Source: Norana najaformis (Eukaryota > Annelida > Clitellata > Crassiclitellata > Hormogastridae). Taken from it: a DNA stretch of 64,000 nucleotides. The stretch spans positions 49,306,530 through 49,370,529 of the forward strand of contig OZ029914.1 in the NCBI GenBank assembly GCA_964023275.1, given 5' to 3'. Positions 20,259-31,654 of the stretch are shown here, one piece after another. The position numbers and the translations under genes are program-made. The notes beneath the pieces were generated by a model, which searched no databases, was not told the origin of the DNA, and saw nothing but the letters and a program-made list of their open reading frames with translations. Positions within the stretch are counted from its first letter, which is position 1. Each line of letters begins with the position of its first letter.

Positions 20259-22055
20259 ACTCGTATAGAGTTAAGCTAGAGACAAAATTTCGAAATGTAT
20301 GCTTTCATCTGAGTAACACACATATAATCATATTACATTTTAAAACATATTTTAATTTCAAGTTATAAAAGAATAACATTTTGTTTCTTGTTATGAATAC
20401 TCTGAGTTTGCAAAATTACACAGTTATAAGGAAATACTAGTTCTGTAAAGAGTTTGCATAATTATTAGCATGTATGCTGCATATCTTAAGATCCTGACGT
20501 GCTACACAAAATCTGACTTCAGATTTGGAATCAGCAGATTTGATTTAGTGTAGTATACATAACTCATGCGTAGTAACAGGCGAAATTTTTTTCGTGTGAT
20601 CCAGTGTTATTCAAGGATTGTTGGTCTTAGGTGGGCACCTTCGACCTAAATTCAGTTCAACGTTGATGGTCTCTCGTAACTGTAGACCATAAAAAAATAG
20701 GGATGGCACGGAACAAATTCCCAGAGTATCAGTAACTGTTAAAATGCATCCATTGCCGGCATTTTCTGCATTAACAACATAAAATAACACAGATTAACAT
20801 GGGCTTAAGTACTTAGTTCCGTTGCACCTTAAAATATATCCTCCACACTCAGCCATAAACCATATCGGTAGGTAAGTAACTAATTTACTTTAAAACAGAC
20901 TTTAAATAATCAATTCGACTAGATTTTTCTGCACTTCATGGCAGAGCTGGGGGTGGGTAAAACCTGAACCCAACATCTTTTCAGTCACTTAGTTGCGGGG
21001 GTTTAGAAGAACTAGAGGGTTGAACCCCTCACTTCCCGACAACCAAAACACTAATACTATTCAATCCTTTCTAACTTCCTCTTGAAAGCTGTGTTAGAGG
21101 TTACTAAGCCATGAATAAGGCTTGGCTTCACAACGCCATTAGTTACCAGGGGAGCACAGTTAAGGATAAATTGCGTTCAATAGTTTAAACATATTATGGT
21201 GAAGTGTCGCAGTGGCGTCATGTGATAATGTGATTCTGCTGAAAACCCTATCTGACACCCTATCTGATGCAGTTGGTAAAACAGGACCTGCAGGGAGAGC
21301 TGACATGGTAGAACATCAAGAAATCTTCATCCAGGAGAAGGGCAACATCCCGAACAATGTAAAGCGAACTGCGCTTTGAAGAGAGAGTAAACGGACACCT
21401 CGTTTGTTTCGTCGTTCAGTGGTTGGAATGAACTGAACTTACTACGAACTTTCGTGTAATAAAGTCGGAAAGTTTCAAGAAAGAAAATGGCGAAAATCCA
21501 TCATCTGCTTACGGATGTCTATGATCAACGTTTTTCTAGAGATGGACTTGGTAAATCGCACTTCTTCGAGAACGATACCTCGAGATCAACGATTCTTCAC
21601 AAGGATTGAGGCCTGGAAAGTCAAGAGCTCTACGAGCGGGAGGGAAGAAATTAAATAACCTCTTTTAATTGACTTAGCTAACTTAGTAGTTGACCTATAG
21701 TAGTAGTAGTAGAACGAGGTAGTTGTAGAGTGATGTTAGTTTAATCGAACTGAACATACTGTCTCAATTGATTATTTCAATAATAAAACTGTTTTTAGAC
21801 TTTACAGTAAGTCTGAAACAGCCAAGGTTTCATCGAGATCAAATTCATTGTTTTGAGATTGATAGGATAAGACTTGGGATAGGTGTATATTGACAGAAAT
21901 CTTTAGTCATTTGCATGTAGGGCCTACCCTTTTCCAAGGACTTATAACTGAAAGAGAGGTCATGCAATCTATATATGGATTGAGATTTGAGTTACAATTT
22001 GTCAAAAGGGTAGAAGTTTCAAAGGGTACAACCGGTAGTAGCCTAAAGGATTGCT
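20259..22055. other. unassigned DNA downstream of the transposase-like gene
   Basis: No AATAAA close to the stop and no inverted repeat match were found by eye. AAATCTGACTTCAGATTT (about 20,510) is a small palindrome. A LINE-C tail relic (ATAAGGCTTGGCTTCACAAC) lies at about 21,110. A TAG trinucleotide run is at about 21,695. No other gene recognised. Confidence 0.45.
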
Positions 22056-22059
22056 ACAT

Positions 22060-22335
22060 TTATAAGGAATCGGTACAAACCCTTTGTCTAAAACTCTTAT
22101 GAAATGGGACTTCCCTATAGGAAATGTCTAAAGGAAATTCCAATTAATTTCCTAATAGACTTGGTTTTAAGCGGTGGATTATCAGTGACCTATGCCCTTC
22201 ATATTTTGTTATCTGTTGGGGCGAATTGACTGGTCACTGAGGTGAGCATTTATCGATTGATAGATACAAGATCAGTGTTTGGCAAAAGCTTGGCCACGAT
22301 ATTGACTTTTCTCAGGCCTATCTAGCAGCTGTAGA
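22060..22335 (+). repeat. R1 fragment
   Basis: AAACCCTTTGTCTAAAACTC, GGGACTTCCCTATAGGAAATG and ATAGATACAAGATCAGT match R1 landmarks at 14.61-14.66 kb and 7.63 kb, collinear but shortened. Confidence 0.55.
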
Positions 22336-22349
22336 TATTGGCCTCTAAT

Positions 22350-22620
22350 ATTTCTGAATCAGCCAGTTTATTCCTGTTTCATGCTGAACATTCACACCAG
22401 CAAATATTGCAGTCGATCAATGGATATTGTGACTGTTGCTCCTTACCCAAACTGTGTTGGGATCTCGGGCATTCTCCGATGCTGGTCCAAGGCTTTGAAA
22501 TTCGCTTCCAAGTTCTATTCGTTCTGTCACTTCTGTGATGTCATTCCGTAGCTTAGCTTCTGGATTCTTAGAACTAACGGAATTCGACCCGGCTTCTCCA
22601 ACGGATTATGATTTCGGAAT
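22350..22620 (+). repeat. repeat R5, copy 1
   Basis: Matches 25,668-25,945: AATCAGCC, CACACCAGCAAATATTG against ATACCAACAAATATTGGA, CGATCAAT, then GCTTTGAAA and TCTGTCA words in the same order. Non-coding. A LINE-C tail relic (GAGGCATTATGATAAC) follows at 22,625-22,690. Confidence 0.5.
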
Positions 22621-22699
22621 GCGATTTTGACTTGAAGCGACCATTGACTGAGGCATTATGATAACGATGCTATAGAAGTCAATAGATTAGACCAGACTA

Positions 22700-24815
22700 G
22701 ATATGTTAATCGGCAGATGCAAGTTGTGCCCTGGAAAAACTGAAATTAGTTGGCGCGTTAATGTTTCATTGAACTTGAATTTACACTTGAAGGCAAACAT
22801 TCTAAACAATTATTCATAACTGAAACCGATAATACTAAAATATCTTTTAAATAGTTATGTGGTATTGGCAATAGTTCAGAGCTATTTATTATTTTGAATA
22901 CTATTTAAACAGTTTCCTACATGCACTATTTACTATTCTACTTAAATAGTCACCCTGACTATTTATCCCAATACTGCCTAAATTATATGTATTCTCAGGG
23001 CAGGATAGTCAGTATACTGTATTGATCTAATCTAAATATAGAATGATGATAGTATGATATAGTATATAATAATTAATCAGACTAACATGGTGCTGTTTGA
23101 CTGTTGACAGACCTATACGCTTCATAAATTGTGCTTTTGTCATGTCGCTTGAGGCTCATTGCCGTTTACACTATTCAAGTGTTTACTGTCACTGAGGCAA
23201 TAGTACGTGTGCAATGTTCGCATATTAAACTTTATGTGTGTATATTGCTGCAGATTGTCTAGAGATATGCATAGGATGCCAGCTTTAAGACGAAATTTAT
23301 TTCCCAAGTAATTCAAAAGTGTAACATATGTAGAACAAGACGAAAATGACGACAAAACCAGTGAATGCCTCACTAAAAGAAAAGCAAACGTCCACCAACA
23401 GACGAAAATGATGAAAACCAGCTCAGAAAGAATCGAAACGGCTCAAAAGCCCCAAACAAGTCATCCATGCAGAGAGACTGTAGTGAAACTTTGCTACAGA
23501 CGACGATGATATTAGTTTTAACATAAATGTAGAGGTTGCTAGTTAGTTTATTTTTAGGAATATTACTGTGTCTAACGTGTAAAGAACTATACTATTAATG
23601 TGGTAGGCAGCACAGAGCCATGCCTGATGTGTGTGAGAGGGGCATGATAGAAGATTGCAAGGTGGATACAAAGCGAGAAAGAGAGAGGGAGGCAGAACGG
23701 ACTGACAGCGAGAGCAGAGCATAAATGAATGATTTACAGGTGGAGGCAAAGAGGAAAGAGGGACAAAGCGAAGAGAGGACCTAAGACGTTGGACGTCCCG
23801 AACAGCAACAGAAATATGACTCTAATATGCTGTAAATAGCTGGTATGTAGCTATTAATATATATGTGTGTGCGTGTGGTTGTGTGTGTGGAAAATTCACA
23901 ACTCGTTACATCTCGTTATTTTTCGGACGACTCAATTCGTGGAAACCACATGCTGTGAAAGACTTAAGATCTCTGAAGTTCTTCATTAGCACTACTCACC
24001 ACCAAGAACTGAAAGAAGATCTGCATTCGCCTATGGTCCTCTGTCGACACAGACGCCCGCTATAAGTCTTCCTTTCAGTGCAGAGACTAAAAACGATAAG
24101 TCGAGAGACTTGAAACAAAACGGCACACATGACTAACAGCCAAAATCTAGTCAGAGCCAAAGTTAAACGCAACATCTTTATATACAGTCGGAATACCAGC
24201 CATAATGTACATAAGACGTAGTTTCCAACAACTTAAGCCGCGTCGTATACCGCTTGTCGTAAATTCGATATCTACAGCGTGTAAAGAAAGCTAAGCCGCA
24301 GAAGTCAGATTACCATAGGAGCTCAACCAAAATAGTTCTGTCTTGTTTGCTATAATTAACACTGTGGGGAAGCAGAAGATGAGATGCAGCAGTGAACGGC
24401 TACTCAACGGCGTTGCTATGCTCATATCCTCTTACGAGCTGCGATATCCACATCCTTCGTCGCCAGGCCTCCTCGCGCTCCATTTTCCTTTACCCTTCCC
24501 CACCGGCCTATACCTGCCTCCGTTAAGTGCTTCAGTCACTACACCTTGCACCTATAATGAAGCCTTCTGTCCTCTGCGTGGAACTAATCGGATTAGCGGT
24601 TAGGCTTGAAGCCTCGCTGGTTTGATTCTCAATATAATTTATTCCTTATGAAATAAATTACTGCACGATATTGATTTATCGCATATGATGTACATTTAAT
24701 TAAAACATTATGTTATTATTACTATGTTATTATGTTATTATTATTATGTTTCAGTTGCATGTTCTATAAAATAAAACATGTTTCATATATTGCGGTTTAG
24801 TCAGACTGTCTTGAA
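22700..24815. other. unassigned DNA
   Basis: No secure gene. A plus-strand reading at 23,920-24,000 (RLNSWKPHAV, then SLKFF) weakly resembles the end of LINE proteins. A TGTGTG-rich run lies at 23,860-23,890. The rest is unrecognised. Confidence 0.4.
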
Positions 24816-24899
24816 TTGTTCAGTCTTCCGTTGATCCTTTCGCCCGAACTTCCAGTGTGTACCACAGAAGCTTCGCTGTGGTTGATCCAGATTTTTTGG

Positions 24900-25084
24900 A
24901 ATAAGATGTATAGCACACTACGACACTACGACATTAGGTCTTTTGGCCTATCTTTACCTCTATTCCGTAATCGGTTGAAAATCATTTTGTTCGATTCTGG
25001 TTCTTTGTCGTAGGGCGGGAGCGCCTATGATGAGTCTGTCTTCAAGAGGCGCTATATTAATCTGCGATTACAATTACGGTTACT
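24900..25084 (+). pseudogene. LINE-A carboxyl end and tail
   Basis: The frame reads RSFGLSLPLFRNRLKIILFD before a stop, followed by GGGAGCGCC, TGATGAGTCTGTCTTCAAGA, GGCGCTATATTAA and GATTACAATTACGG. This matches LINE-A at 59.2-59.38 kb. It ends within about 5 bp of a SINE-1 tail of opposite orientation. Confidence 0.75.
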
Positions 25085-25087
25085 TAT

Positions 25088-25235
25088 TGTAAATGTAACT
25101 GAAAGTGGATAGTTTTTGTAGCGACCGTAAGGCCTCGACCCTGCTCATTTTTCAACGAATTTTATGGATTGAGATCCTTGACCGCTGCTGCCTGTTTGAA
25201 TAGGTGCCATTTGTACGGACCGTGCTAATAGTATA
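25088..25235 (-). mobile_element. SINE-1 copy, tail half
   Basis: In reverse this shows the SINE-1 body: CACGGTCCGTAC, ATTCAAACAGGCAGCAGCGG, AAAAATGAGCAGGGTCGA and GGTCGCTACAAAAA, then TTACATTTACA. The tRNA head is missing. Confidence 0.75.
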
Positions 25236-25667
25236 TTAATATCATTTATAAGCGGTTCCATTCAGGGGGTCTTCTGCCCTTTCGGGTCTGCTTTTGTACC
25301 TCATTGAAGCGATGTATTGTATATTGATACCATGATGTCATTTTTAGATTCAATAGATAAACGAATGAATGCATAAAGTCTTTGTATAGAGGCCTTGAGT
25401 TTCAGCGACTAAAATGTATACTTGTATGTATACTATACCACATTTTATTTTCATGATGATAATAATAGCAGCAGCAGTAGTAGTGGTGTTAGCACTATTA
25501 GTGCACGCGTAAGGTAAGCAAATGGTTCAAAAGTCTCTGGCTGAGGCTATATAAACAAAGGCCCGTAAATATCACCAAATTACCCCCAATATGCATTCAT
25601 TACATTGCATGGCTGCCCATTGAGCAGGGAATCTAGTTCAAATGCTGTGTTTTAATTCGAAAAGTAC

Positions 25668-25945
25668 TATGTTTAAATCAGCCGACCTATGTCTGCTCCA
25701 TGCTCGCCCAATATACCAACAAATATTGGACTCGATCAATTTATATATGTATGTATTGTATGTAACACGACAGTATTGGACTCGTGGTCCTTCTTGGTGG
25801 GCAGCTTTGAAAATCATGTTTAAATTCTGTGTTCCGTCAGTTCCTTAACTGAAATTATATCTAAACCTAAGACCCGCCTGTTGCAACTATAGCCTATCCA
25901 TCGTAGCCTGACCTCTGGTTTCCCTGACGTATCTCCTGATTTCGA
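25668..25945 (+). repeat. repeat R5, copy 2
   Basis: Collinear with 22,350-22,620 as described there. No reading frame is conserved between the copies. Confidence 0.5.
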
Positions 25946-26254
25946 CCGGATCATCGAAAGTACGACTCGTTTGGTCACACTGTTGTTATCTAGCTTCACA
26001 CATGTCGAATAAATTCAAGTACCCAGCCATTAGGCCTACTTGTTGCATGAAGTTTCACACAATCGATCAGTATAGGCAAGTGGTCCCTTCCACATGAAAT
26101 CAACCAGAGAGCTACGTACTACACCGTCTGAGATCTTTCTCATTCATTTTCCTAAGTGACACTCACTAAATAATGGTGAATGGTGAATGAATGCAATTCC
26201 CATACTGAAAATAAAACATACCAAAATCAAGTTACATACAAATGGTTCAAATAG

Positions 26255-26282
26255 CTATATATATATATATATATATATATAC
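26255..26282. repeat. TA dinucleotide run
   Basis: About 13 consecutive AT units. Confidence 0.95.
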
Positions 26283-26552
26283 GAGGGACTGTTTGGGGTT
26301 AGGGTTCGTGTGTTGGGAGCTTCGTCGCCTGTCGGCGCTACTCTTTTTTGACACTACGTGGTCCATGAACTCCTAATATGGTGTCTGCTATCAGCTCAAG
26401 TTGAAAATTCGTCGATTGGGTTCTGAGTGTCTGCGGGAGCTCGCCAATGGCGACTCTTCTAGTAATCTAAACACTATTTGCTTACTGACTGACTGTTCTT
26501 AATGACATCTGTTAGGCTTTTGTTAACTACTTTAAAGGCGTTACAATAAGTT

Positions 26553-26998
26553 CTATATGTATACATACATGTATGTATGTGTACGTAAGTAAGCGTGTAT
26601 GTGTGAATGTGTTCGTATGTATGTGTATGTATGCATGTTTGTGTGCATGCATGCGTATGTGTGTATATGTGTGTATGTATATATGTGTGCATGCATGTGG
26701 AAGTGCTTATTTATATATGCATGTATGTATGTAGGTGTACATGTGCATGTATGTATGTATGCATGCATGAATGTGTATGTATGTGTGTATGCATGTATGT
26801 ATGTGTTTGTATGCATGTATGTATGTATATGTATATATGTATGATGCTGTTAAATACATATGTTACAGTAAGTTCTAGATATATACATACGTATATGTTT
26901 GTGTACGTATGTAAGCATGTATGTGTGAATGTGTGAAAATGTATGTGTGCGTATGCATGTATGTGTGTATGTATACATATGTATATACACATATTTGC
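26553..26998 (+). repeat. long TATG/TGTATG microsatellite in two duplicated arrays
   Basis: Two arrays of TATG, TGTG and CATG units are separated by a short bridge at 26,845-26,880. Their starts are duplicated: ACAATAAGTTCTATATGTAT (26,544) against ACAGTAAGTTCTAGATATAT (26,865), each followed by TGTACGTA and AAGCRTGTATGTGTGAATG. All ORFs here in both strands are repeat artefacts. Confidence 0.9.
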
Positions 26999-27009
26999 TT
27001 GGACAGTAG

Positions 27010-27352
27010 CATTCTACACGTCTTATTTATGTGAACGACTTGTGCTACCTTCGCAGTGTAAGCAGGTTTGCGTCAGCCAACTGCTGTATGCAGTATTTTA
27101 GGAGTCTGCTTGTTTTATGTTCTGGCGAATTGCCACCACGTGTTTATTATCTAATCATCCCGTGTGTGCAACAGGTTGCTGCATTTAAAAAAACTCAAAA
27201 TCTTTGTCTAAAACCGTCGTGCTGTGGGGTTTTCTTATAAGAAATGCTCCATAAATAATTTTACCCGGAATTCCAATGAATTTTTCAAGTGAACACAGTT
27301 ACTTACATGTATACCTATATACCTTCATTTTTCATTATCTGTAGATAGATGG
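27010..27352 (+). repeat. R1 fragment, copy 3
   Basis: Matches 13,940-13,963 plus 14,340-14,770 without the hAT MITE between them: the text runs from TCTTATTTATGTGAACGACT straight on. This gives the empty-site form of the MITE insertion. Confidence 0.7.
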
Positions 27353-27606
27353 GCCTTAGAGGCGAGGTTTTACTATAATAAATATATAGTGAATATTACA
27401 TTGTCAGTTAATTCTCAACTACATGAATCGCTTTTGAAAAATTCAGTTGTATGGTAATAAATATCATTCACTGTGACTTAAAGTCGAGTAATATTGTCAC
27501 CTTTTAGATCATTAGACAAAGATATATGGCGGCAGAAGACAACTAATGCTTATATCTGCGTGCAACCTAGATATACATGTACGTAAGTAATAAAGTTTCA
27601 TTCACT

Positions 27607-27685
27607 CAGTCATTCATTCATTAAGAGCATTTATGTAGCGACCCTTACAGTAGTATACCCAGAGGCGCTCCCAGCCAAGCTCCGT
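27607..27685 (-). mobile_element. LINE-A-like tail fragment
   Basis: In reverse: GGGAGCGCCTCTGGGTA, then GGGTCGCTACATAAATGC. This fits the LINE-A tail frame. No coding part is visible. Confidence 0.5.
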
Positions 27686-27951
27686 AGACATAGATATCTA
27701 AACAGTTTTCAACTGTTGGTGAAAGGTGTAGCTACCATCCATAGTTAGAAGAACAAGCAGATTAAGAGAAAGGCATTCAATCTAGAGGGTCCAGTCACTG
27801 AGAATGAGCGACATTGCATTGGTGTAGTCCATGCGGATCCGCCTAATTCTACTCTGCCTGAATATGCTATATCTCCTTGAGGACCTGTACGCATGTGTGC
27901 ATAAGTATGTTCGTGTATTGACATAGATATTTAAATAGCATATAGCTCACT

Positions 27952-28042
27952 TTTGGTTATATACCGGCGCCCCTCAGACCAGGCCCGTGCATGGTGCTAT
28001 GGGGGGGCTCCTCTGGAAATGCTCTTGCCACGCAAGCAAACC
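27952..28042. mobile_element. hAT MITE-2 fragment
   Basis: GGCGCCCCTCAGACCAG and AAATGCTCTTGCC match the MITE copies at 37,125 and 42,322. The ends are damaged. Confidence 0.6.
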
Positions 28043-28510
28043 TGGAGCTGAACCTTTGTGTTTATCAACACAAATAAGAGCGAGTCCCTCTTAACAAAAG
28101 AGGCATCGGTAGAGCCACGCACACATAACTGACTCATAAACAGTTGTCGAGCATTCACTATATTGAGTAATCATACACCCTCAGACAGTGCTTACAAATA
28201 ACTTTTGACCAAGCGCGTTGTAAACCGTCTTGTTTATGTATACAGGCCAATTTCAAGACATCGGGTCTTGGAATTTCCATCTCAAATTTTTGTTGTGTAA
28301 CCTATAGGCATATAAATAGCTCTTTGGGAATCTGTACGTATTTGTCCATATGTATGGGCATATTTTGGAAGATAAAACTGATCCAAAGTGGAGTTTGCCA
28401 AGGACACCAAGCTTTCGATTTGCTTATGCTTAATATATATATACATTTGAAATATTTAGATATATACAGACCTACAATATATGACGGCCTATGTATGAAT
28501 GTATATATGT

Positions 28511-28648
28511 ACGGAACAGTGGCCCTTCGGTAATGCGTTTGGTCAATGATCATGCGGTTGCGGGTTCGACTCCGTGTAACTACCCTGGGCAAGTTGTTTG
28601 CGCACACCGTGCCTCTACCGCCAAGCAGTATAATTTGGTACCGGTGAA
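28511..28648 (+). mobile_element. SINE-3 copy, tRNA-headed
   Basis: The head GGTAATGCGTTTGGTCAATG and an intact box B GGGTTCGACTCC (about 28,561) are followed by CCCTGGGCAAGTTGTTTGCG and TTTGGTACCGG. The full-length relative is at 43,070-43,374 (minus). This copy stops in an AGAGAAAG run, so its tail is replaced by simple repeat. Confidence 0.85.
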
Positions 28649-28710
28649 AGAGAAAGAGAGAAAGAGAGAAAGAGAAAGACAGAAACAGACAGAGAAAGAG
28701 ATAGACACGG
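28640..28710 (+). repeat. purine run (AGAGAAAG)n
   Basis: A GAGAAAGA tract grading into CAGAGAAAGAG, directly abutting SINE-3. Confidence 0.9.
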
Positions 28711-28881
28711 CAATGCATAAACGTGTGTGTGTAAATATGTATATCGCTTTCAGGAGGTACTCAAGAGGCGCTATGTTAAGTTTCTTGACACTTGATATGT
28801 ACGTACACAAGCTGCGTCTATACTTAGATAGAGAGCAAGAGAGAGAGAAACCATGTATACCCACGCATATAACAGGTCGAT

Positions 28882-28985
28882 GGTCAGACAGACACACACA
28901 GACACGCAGACTTACAGACACACATACAGACAGACACCCACACAGACAGACACACAGACAGACACACAGACACAGACAGCAAACG
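28882..28985 (+). repeat. CAGACA microsatellite
   Basis: About 100 bp of CAGA, CACA and CAGACA units. The overlapping ORFs on both strands are repeat translations. Confidence 0.95.
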
Positions 28986-29469
28986 GTAGCCCGGTACATC
29001 CTTGCGTGAACCTTTGCTTAGATAGCCAATGAGGCGAAAATCTTTACATAACTTTGGGGGAAAGGGTGATAGCGCCGAAAATTTTTGCACTTCTTTAGTA
29101 ATGGGGGGACAGAGAGGGACAGAAAACATAAAAGGGGACAGAGACTACATAAATATTCATAAATCATCAGTTGCATACAGATTACAGAGTTCATATGATA
29201 ATAAAGAGTAAATATCGAGATTTTAAGTAGAGGCTAAATAAGACGAAACTGCTAATGACTTTTTAGTGAGGGACAACAAATAGATGGCTTACTGTATGTT
29301 TTTTTTTTAAATTTTCTACGCATACTGTTGCAACTTGAATAAAGTGTTTGAACATTTTTATTCGCAGTTGGTGAATAGGTGCAGTGCCAGTGAACATAAA
29401 TATCATAAATGGGGAGATCTCATTCATTTTGTATTTCTTGTATGCTTTGATGATTCTTTTTATGAACAT

Positions 29470-29548
29470 GTATGTATGTATGTATCTAATCTTTTATATA
29501 GCGCATTTTAAGAACCTCTCAAAAGCGCTGTGAACATGGCTGCCCAGT
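29470..29548 (-). mobile_element. retroposon tail, GCGCTATATAAAAG type
   Basis: In reverse: GGCAGCCATGTTCACAGCGC, TTTTGAGAGGTTCTTAAAAT, GCGCTATATAAAAG, ending in a TACA run. The same tail is at 52,490-52,560 (minus). Both end in a microsatellite, as retroposon tails do. Confidence 0.55.
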
Positions 29549-29599
29549 TAATTTAAATAAGTAAGTCTTGACTAACGAAGAGAATGTTTCATACATAGC

Positions 29600-29895
29600 A
29601 GGTTAAAAGTTGTTTCAGTACAAAGGATATAACCTTCAGATTCAATGTGTCCTCTCTATGCTATGCCTTGTCTAGCCACAAATTTAAGAGAAGTGAATAT
29701 CACTGTGAGACATTTTCTAGCTTCTGACTGTTCGTAAGCTCTCTTCTTGAAAAGTTGTTCATCAGCTGAAGAAGAATGAGAAATTTGCTTGAGCTGGTTC
29801 ATCGAAAATCTATGGCTGCGACTTTCAGAATGTTCCTCAAATTTACTTAAGGCCTTCCATTTGCCAAATCCAGTGGCCGTAAAGCGGCTACACAC
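29600..29895 (-). pseudogene. hAT-family (ZMYM/DUF4371-like) transposase fragment
   Basis: The minus strand reads CSRFTATGFGKWKALSKFEE, then HSESRSH, and ends KFVARQGIA; a stop is followed in the same frame by RGHIESEG. This is the junction of the TTF-type zinc finger and the DUF4371 region of ZMYM1-like hAT proteins (F..GF..WKKA..KF..HE.S..H ... FLARQGIALRGH.E). The stop sits where the family has Leu, so the copy is broken. The catalytic region is not present. Named from family knowledge of this motif. Confidence 0.65.
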
Positions 29896-29899
29896 TCAA

Positions 29900-30290
29900 A
29901 TGCCAAGTTTTTCCTTATTTATCCTCCTCTCTAGTCCTGGCTATTTTTATATGGTGATCCTTCTCCGCTGCCTAACCGCCTACTTAGCATTCTATGTCGC
30001 TCTCTCTGGAGGCCTATCGCCATACACGGTCTTATTTTGTCGTCCTGATGAGGTGGCAGACTTCAGTAGCATTCCATCTTCTCTCATCATACATCGCAGC
30101 ATCATCCTCCCCTCACATTCTTGAGCTCCGCCAACAGATCGCATTTTCCCTTCAAGCTCCCATACTCGCCTGAACGCGTTGCCTTTGGAGTCATACCTTG
30201 CAGTGTCTTCATATCTTTGTCTCTGTCCCCCCGTGATTTCCGCCACTGCCATTGTAAAAGACACAAAAGAGATTAATGTGCGGTCAGTTG
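29900..30290. other. unassigned DNA with a 90-codon minus ORF
   Basis: An open minus frame (29,992-30,264) lies just upstream of the hAT fragment and could be part of that element, but no motif was recognised. Confidence 0.3.
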
Positions 30291-30293
30291 CTG

Positions 30294-30502
30294 TGTAATA
30301 GTGCAGTGAAATTATCGGGTGAGCTCCTTAACAACCGTTGCCCGTTTGAATGGGTGCCATGCCATTTAAGGTTCTTGTGTACGGATCGTGCTAGTCCGAG
30401 ATTCAAGTCTATGAAACAAGCCACGATCAGGACGCGAACTGCGGATCCTCACGCACAGAAGAGCTTTGAGGTACCCGTTAACCAATGTAGCTAACCAAGC
30501 CA
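30294..30502 (-). mobile_element. SINE-1 copy with tRNA head
   Basis: In reverse the head reads GGCTTGGTTAGCTACATTGG, then TTAACGGGTACCTCA. The body follows with ACGATCCGTACACAAG, GGCACCCATTCAAACGGGCA and GTTAAGGAGCTCACCCGAT. Head and body are present; the last third of the tail is lost. Confidence 0.8.
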
Positions 30503-30504
30503 GT

Positions 30505-30850
30505 ATAAAGAGCTATACTGATTTTAACTCGTAAGAGAGCGAGCCTTAGAAGTGTTTGTATTTTAAGTCTTTTTGAATAACCAGCATTGATGTTTTCAGA
30601 AACATGCGAAAATCGGTACAAATTACAGTTGCGTTTGTTGCTGCTAATGATGAATGATTACTTGATTTAAAACTAGGTGTTTCTTCTACATCAAGACTTT
30701 CATTGTCGTCGATAATCGTATAGCAATTTGTCGGTTTTTCAGAATTTAGATAAGATTCTCCGATTACGGAAGCGGTCCAACAACATAGCTCCGTTATTAT
30801 AGGGTCCTATAGGATTTGGCTGTTCGTAACTAAACTAAACTAAGCTAAAA
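30505..30850. other. unassigned AT-rich DNA
   Basis: No motif or repeat copy recognised. Confidence 0.5.
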
Positions 30851-30854
30851 AGGA

Positions 30855-31205
30855 GTTTAAAGCCTTTGGGTGCTCGTAGGATTTTAGGGAAAATGTATAC
30901 CCAATTTTGTTTCAGTTGCTGTCCCGTTGATGGATCTTACCCAAAAGGGATCCCCTCACGAAGCTAATGTGGGGAGAGGCACAGGATAAAGATTTTACGA
31001 ACCAGGAAACTTATGTTTAACATCCACAAATATTAAAATTGACCGATTTTGAGAAGAAGTTTCTCCTGCGAAACAGACGACGTCCACTGTTGGGTTTAGA
31101 GCGGCCTTACTACAATAAAAGCGAAGATAGAGGAAAGAGCATATTACGTGGCCTATGCTAGCCGGAAGTTGCCCGTCCACCTAAGTGTAACTGAATCGCA
31201 CTTTG
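30855..31205 (+). pseudogene. Ty3/gypsy-type retrotransposon pol fragment (RT end to RNase H)
   Basis: Broken plus frames read IPNFVSVAVPLMDLTQKG, then WGEAQDKDF, HPQILKLTDFEKKFLL, a TVGFRAALLQ segment and YYVAYASRKL. This is the order of the reverse transcriptase end and start of RNase H in Ty3/gypsy elements. At least three frame changes and stops are present, so it is an old dead copy. No LTR, integrase or gag was found nearby. It is the only LTR-retrotransposon relic seen in the window. Confidence 0.65.
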
Positions 31206-31334
31206 ACCCCTTTGGAGGTTGCAATGCAGCGACCCAATTCCTATATGAATCCACTAAGCTCTTGGAATTTAATTTATTTTCAGGACGATTTAGCCTACTA
31301 AGAACAGCTAACTGGCTATTTCAAGTAACCATCT

Positions 31335-31650
31335 ATCATTCCCCAGGTGGCGTTATGGTCTATGGCCTCCCTGGTGGCACGCTGCTACCTCTAACTAGAG
31401 CCACGGTCCAGGCTGCACGATTATGTCTTGGACTCTCTTACGAAGATAGTATCACAGCTGCTATTCGTTCTGTATAGTGGCTTCCTGTATCTGAGCGTAT
31501 CCTCTTCAAGCTGGCTCTCCTCATGTACAAAGCACATGCAGAGCATGTGTTGTCCTACTCGTCATTCATGGTTACACCCGGCAGCTCTGTTGCAGACTGA
31601 TCCCATCTTAAATCAGCATCTTCTGGAAAGGTTGTTTTTCCTGGTTTAGG
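31335..31650 (+). pseudogene. LINE-D carboxyl-end fragment
   Basis: The reading is ARLCLGLSYEDSITAAIRSV, then a stop and WLPVSERILFKLALLMYKAH. This matches the copy in block A at 36.4 kb (WLPVFERIRFKLAILTNKA), the usual RLC..L..L.WLP...RI.FKL block of CR1-like LINEs. One internal stop. Confidence 0.7.
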
Positions 31651-31654
31651 CAAG

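Noticed and set aside
26474-26992. ORFs rich in Met-Tyr-Val-Cys or His-Thr
   Set aside because: Translations of the TATG microsatellite.
28491-29009. 172-codon plus ORF and 139-codon minus ORF
   Set aside because: They run through SINE-3, a purine tract and the CAGACA microsatellite.
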